DNA of 8,374 nucleotides, from positions 1 through 8,374 of the forward strand of contig DASTXH010000052.1 in the NCBI GenBank assembly GCA_035758575.1, in the 5' to 3' direction. The stretch's first letter is position 1. The number at the start of each line of letters is the position of its first letter. Source of the stretch: JANWHZ01 sp035758575 (GTDB lineage: Bacteria > Patescibacteriota > Saccharimonadia > Saccharimonadales > UBA4665). The translations under genes were made by a program, and so were the position numbers. A model generated the notes under the pieces. It did not search any database, was not told the DNA's origin, and saw only the letters and a list, made by a program, of their open reading frames with translations. Positions 5,673-8,374 of the stretch are shown here, piece by piece.

Positions 5673-5695
5673 CTCTTGCGTATTATACTGACACC
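5673..5695. promoter_or_regulatory. 23-bp divergent promoter region with shared -10 block
   Basis: The block TATTATA (5681-5687) serves both directions: TATAAT on the minus strand (5687-5682), and TATTAT (5681-5686) or TATACT (5684-5689) on the plus strand. Starts 6-7 nt downstream would fall within a few bases of each ATG (5672 minus, 5696 plus). Neither gene has a clear Shine-Dalgarno site, which fits leaderless or near-leaderless mRNAs. No good -35 box is seen either way; those would lie inside the opposite gene's coding sequence. Confidence 0.5.
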
Positions 5696-6166
5696 ATGAA
5701 ATATCTGCTCATCCGTCACGGTAAAACCGACGCTAATCGTACGACCAGAGCGGCATACGGCACACAAGGAGCACCACTGAATGATGATGGTATCCAACAA
5801 GCCAAAGCACTACGCTGGGAACTGCTCAAGCATGACATCATCCTGAGTAATGAGCCTGCCGCTGTATCTGAACTCTTGCGTGCCAAACAAACCGCAGAAG
5901 TAGCCGGCCTCAAAAACATCCATACGAATAGCCTATTGAATGAAGTGAACACACCAGACCAGCAGAAAACGACCGAAGACATAAAAAAGGGTATCCTCGC
6001 ACCGGAAGCCATTGCTGCCGCGAAGAAGCTCCTTGCCAACCCACCAAAGGAAAGAATATGGGTCACCCATGGCCAACTCATCGCGGCCATCCTGGCAGAA
6101 CTCAAACAAGCCGACCCTGACACGTTTATGCCTGATTTTTGTGAGATCAGGGTGGTAGAGCTATAG
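5696..6166 (+). CDS. Histidine phosphatase family protein (phosphoglycerate-mutase-like)
   Basis: This 156-aa member of the histidine phosphatase superfamily has the phospho-accepting motif LIRHGKT at residues 5-11 (R7, H8, G9), SELLRAKQTA at 58-67 (R62), an acidic residue after the core (E83) and the second catalytic His in VTHGQ (H125). These form the phosphate pocket of the family, which dephosphorylates small metabolites or proteins through a phosphohistidine. It is shorter than typical members (about 200 aa), with the insert between core and second His reduced, so the cap that sets specificity is minimal and the substrate is unknown. The start is firm: the RHG motif begins 6 residues in, as usual. 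It is divergent from the MFS/Nudix operon, which may suggest a shared nucleotide or metabolite theme. Confidence 0.88.
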   Translation: MKYLLIRHGKTDANRTTRAAYGTQGAPLNDDGIQQAKALRWELLKHDIILSNEPAAVSELLRAKQTAEVAGLKNIHTNSLLNEVNTPDQQKTTEDIKKGILAPEAIAAAKKLLANPPKERIWVTHGQLIAAILAELKQADPDTFMPDFCEIRVVEL

Positions 6167-6299
6167 GGTTTGGATGGGAAGCTGTAGTGAGTTGAAGCGG
6201 TTGCGTGCGCCAGATCATTGACAATTTTACTTTAATAACCGTTTGCGGCATGGTTAAATAAAAACGACTACTTGAAAACGGTGAGGGGAGAAATAGGAA
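6167..6299 (+). promoter_or_regulatory. Leader region of the SAHase-like/methyltransferase operon
   Basis: A perfect TTGACA (6218-6223) lies here, but no -10 follows at 16-18 bp, so I do not assign a promoter. ACCGTTT (6238-6244) and AAACGGT (6276-6282) could form a 7-bp stem that ends right before the ribosome site GAGGGGAG (6283-6290), which stands 9 nt before the ATG at 6300. The stem might affect translation. It does not look like an SAH or SAM riboswitch. Confidence 0.35.
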
Positions 6300-7811
6300 A
6301 TGCCGCTTATTGACCAAGCGCTGCTGACATTTAAGACTGCAGACAAAAAGATACCTAAACTCATTGTTGTCTGTACGCACGCAAAGTTTTCTGCCATCGA
6401 ACTGTGTAGGGTGCTACAAAAGTCTGGAATCAAGGTAGTATTTTATCCGGTAGGCTATAGCAGGGAACCGGAAAACCTCGACAAACTTCTTGCTATGGGC
6501 ATACAAGTTATCGAACGCGAAGAGCAGTTGCTGCCATTTATCGAGAAAGCTGACTGTGGTCTTGAAGATGGAGCACGAATCAGCAAGGTAATAAATAAGT
6601 ACCATCCGATTCTAAAAAAGGGTTTCTTTACGGTCGAGCAAACGTCAGGCGGTATCAGATACTTCGAGGAACATCCACCAGCATACCCTGTCATTAACGT
6701 CGCTATGTCGCCAGTTAAGTTGGACATTGAGAATCGCAGGGCAACGCCTGAGGGTGTTATCCAGTACTTCTCAGAAACGACGGGCAAAACCTTAGGGGGT
6801 AAGCAGGTACTTGTTATCGGGTTCGGCAGCATCGGTGAAGGTCTGGCTCGTTTTGCTCGTATTTTAGGTGCTAACGTCACGGTATATGATCAGTTTGCAA
6901 CTAAACGGATGTTTGCTAAGCATCGTGGTTACGCCGTCGTTGAGCAGGAGGAATTCGATCATATCCTACCGAGGCAAGACGTTATTTTTATGGCAACCAA
7001 TGCCTACGCAGGCAACGCGCTTAGCATAGAGCAATTCTTGCTTATGAAGGATGGGGCGATCGTTTGCAATGCTGGCTCCGGCACCGGCGAGGTGGGGCCT
7101 GAATTGCATACTGCAGGTAATTACAGCATGCACGATGCGGATGTGCACATTCGTGAAGAAAATGGACATTTGGTTGTTCGCCTGAAGAAAGGCGATCTTG
7201 AAAAGGGTGTTACGATTCTCGCGCGGGCGTTTCCTATCAACTTGCACCTTGGCAAAGGTACGTCGCACGACGCGATCGAGGTTGTTATGTCACTCATGTT
7301 GCTCGCGGCACTCAAAGGGCCGGAGGGCACGGCTGCAGGCCTGCAGCCGCTTGGTTTGGACATCCAAGAACACGTTGCATCTGTAGAACTCAGGAGCAAT
7401 AAACGGCATGGTACTTTTGAGCCTAGGTATGTCAAAACGAAGCAGCTTGACCTTAAAGAACGTCCGTACGGCGGCGTGTTTCCATTCCATAACGACTTGA
7501 GCCATATCGCCAACCACTCAGTAGCACGGGCGTGGTTCAAGGCTGGTAGCAAAACGCGCGGCCACTACCACCGCCGGTCACAAGAGGCGTACTATGCCGA
7601 AAAGGGCGGAGCGAATATTATCCTATGGCACAAGGATAGTCCCGAACAGAAAACAACTCATACGGTTGAGCCAGGCGACTACCTACTTGTGCCGGAGAAC
7701 TATTTCCATGATGTTCTCGTCACGTCGAAAGACGATTTTGAGTGTCTCATCATTGCCACACCGCCGTTTCATCCTTGGGATCAGTTCTTTAACAAGGAGG
7801 CCGAAGCATGA
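6300..7811 (+). CDS. S-adenosylhomocysteine-hydrolase-like enzyme fused to a C-terminal cupin
   Basis: This 503-aa fusion has two parts. Residues 1-340 follow the adenosylhomocysteinase plan: an N-terminal substrate domain, FTVEQTSGGIRYFE (110-123, matching EETTTG), then VKLDIENR (139-146) in place of the catalytic VTKSKFDN, and a Rossmann NAD site VIGFGSIGEG (172-181). The aligned Lys (K140) and Asn (N145) are kept, but the Asp is Glu (E144), the following Cys is Thr (T149), and the GHFD-type His is Ser (S260 in CNAGSGTGE). It is shorter than true SAH hydrolases (430 aa or more). Residues 390-495 form a cupin with metal ligands H422, H424, E429 and H470 and the GDYLLVPENYFH turn. It may be a repurposed NAD enzyme for an adenosyl or sugar-like substrate. 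GAGGGGAG precedes the ATG, and the next gene overlaps by ATGA. Confidence 0.85.
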   Translation: MPLIDQALLTFKTADKKIPKLIVVCTHAKFSAIELCRVLQKSGIKVVFYPVGYSREPENLDKLLAMGIQVIEREEQLLPFIEKADCGLEDGARISKVINKYHPILKKGFFTVEQTSGGIRYFEEHPPAYPVINVAMSPVKLDIENRRATPEGVIQYFSETTGKTLGGKQVLVIGFGSIGEGLARFARILGANVTVYDQFATKRMFAKHRGYAVVEQEEFDHILPRQDVIFMATNAYAGNALSIEQFLLMKDGAIVCNAGSGTGEVGPELHTAGNYSMHDADVHIREENGHLVVRLKKGDLEKGVTILARAFPINLHLGKGTSHDAIEVVMSLMLLAALKGPEGTAAGLQPLGLDIQEHVASVELRSNKRHGTFEPRYVKTKQLDLKERPYGGVFPFHNDLSHIANHSVARAWFKAGSKTRGHYHRRSQEAYYAEKGGANIILWHKDSPEQKTTHTVEPGDYLLVPENYFHDVLVTSKDDFECLIIATPPFHPWDQFFNKEAEA

Positions 7812-8374
7812 AATCCAACCTTACCATCACCAACTGGGACAGAGCGTACGCCCAAGGCAAGTATGATCAAGAGGGAGCAATTCCATTTGTCCAAGATATT
7901 ATTGCGACCATTAAGGAACGCGATCTTGTCGATAAACTCGGTTTCTATCCTGGCTGTGGCAATGGCCGTAATTTCGTGCCGTTGTTTGATGCTGGCCTCA
8001 ACCTTGAAGGCAACGATATTTCTCCAGTTGCCATTGAACAGCTGAAAACCCGCAGGCCGAAAGCTAGTGCTACGGTTGGAGATTTTCTGACCCATAAAGC
8101 CAGTCAACAATACGCATACGTGCTCTCTATCCAGCTGTTTCAGCATGGTAACCAAGAGGTAGTGCGCCAGCTGTTCGATAAAGCCTACGAGCTGCTACAA
8201 CCGAAGGGCTTGTTTGTACTACGTGTTAACTCCATCCATACCCAGATTGTTCAGGAATATGATACGACCGAGCATACACCGGAGGGCGGTTTTACCATTA
8301 AGTACCATAGCGGCCAAAAGAACGGCCTTGAGATCCACTTCTATAGCGCCGAGGAAATCCACGCGCTGACCGAG
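7808..8374 (+). CDS. SAM-dependent class I methyltransferase (3' end outside window)
   Basis: The first 189 residues of a Rossmann-fold methyltransferase are present. Motif I, FYPGCGNGRN (46-55), binds S-adenosylmethionine; the acidic end of strand 2 is LEGNDIS (D70), followed by VGDFLT (D92) and YVLSIQLFQH (strand 4 region). The C-terminal part seen so far (NGLEIHFYSAEEIHALTE) is typical of small-molecule O-, N- or S-methyltransferases of the type 11/25 group. Specificity cannot be told. Its ATG overlaps the stop of the SAHase-like/cupin gene (ATGA, 7808-7811), and a strong AAGGAGG (7794-7800) stands 7 nt before it, so both are made together. A methyltransferase releases SAH, so pairing with an SAH-hydrolase-like enzyme suggests product removal or a joint pathway. 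The end of the protein is not visible. Confidence 0.88.
   Translation, partial: MKSNLTITNWDRAYAQGKYDQEGAIPFVQDIIATIKERDLVDKLGFYPGCGNGRNFVPLFDAGLNLEGNDISPVAIEQLKTRRPKASATVGDFLTHKASQQYAYVLSIQLFQHGNQEVVRQLFDKAYELLQPKGLFVLRVNSIHTQIVQEYDTTEHTPEGGFTIKYHSGQKNGLEIHFYSAEEIHALTE

Noticed and set aside
6218..6246. Promoter starting with the perfect TTGACA at 6218
   Set aside because: No -10-like hexamer follows at 16 to 18 bp; a single hexamer is expected by chance.
6167..6299. SAH or SAM riboswitch upstream of the SAHase-like gene
   Set aside because: The conserved cores of these riboswitches are not visible, and the region shows only one 7-bp inverted repeat.
1..8374. Recoding of TGA (as in Gracilibacteria/SR1)
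   Set aside because: Several genes end sensibly at TGA in ATGA overlaps (parA, the MFS gene, the SAHase-like gene), so the standard code applies.
1..8374. tRNA genes or CRISPR arrays
   Set aside because: No T-loop-like GGTTCGANTCC with matching acceptor stem and no regularly spaced repeats were found.

Overview
This is a bacterial window of mid GC content with compact, often overlapping genes and standard stop codons (TGA is used as a stop). No marker gene fixes the organism. Tight packing, 4-bp ATGA overlaps, weak Shine-Dalgarno sites and small unfamiliar proteins would fit a Patescibacteria/Saccharibacteria-type genome, but that is only a guess.

Left part (1-3.7 kb): plasmid-like or integrated-element DNA. 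The tail of an unknown gene (1-141, +) faces a two-gene partition operon on the minus strand, a ParA ATPase and a small ribbon-helix-helix protein, joined by an ATGA overlap. Its control region (about 1482-1642) holds a good minus-strand promoter surrounded by three alternating TACAAT/ATTGTA half-sites, a divergent extended -10 promoter and a 7-bp inverted repeat. An IS1249-like (IS256 group) insertion sequence of 1107 bp has landed beside it. Its ends are defined by 28-bp imperfect terminal inverted repeats and an 8-bp target duplication (AAAATTAC). Its transposase keeps the apparent catalytic D, D and E but needs two frame changes to be read, so it is probably dead in this copy. Beyond the IS lie a near-perfect sigma70 promoter, a stretch of about 65 nt ending in a strong terminator (a small RNA or a leader with attenuation), and then a 202-aa helical protein of unknown function.

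Middle (3697-4044): a non-coding gap with only weak hairpins.

Right part (4.0-8.4 kb): metabolic and house-cleaning genes. A minus-strand pair encodes an MTH1-like Nudix hydrolase and an MFS transporter, overlapping by 4 bp. Only 23 bp separates the MFS start from the start of a divergent histidine phosphatase, and both probably have nearly leaderless mRNAs from one shared AT-rich -10 block. Next is an unusual 503-aa fusion of an S-adenosylhomocysteine-hydrolase-like NAD-binding enzyme to a C-terminal cupin. It overlaps by ATGA a SAM-dependent methyltransferase that runs off the window. The last two look like one transcription unit in which a methyltransferase is paired with an SAH-related or repurposed enzyme.

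The best candidates for something new are the SAHase-like/cupin fusion with its methyltransferase and the promoter-RNA-terminator unit in front of the 202-aa protein.
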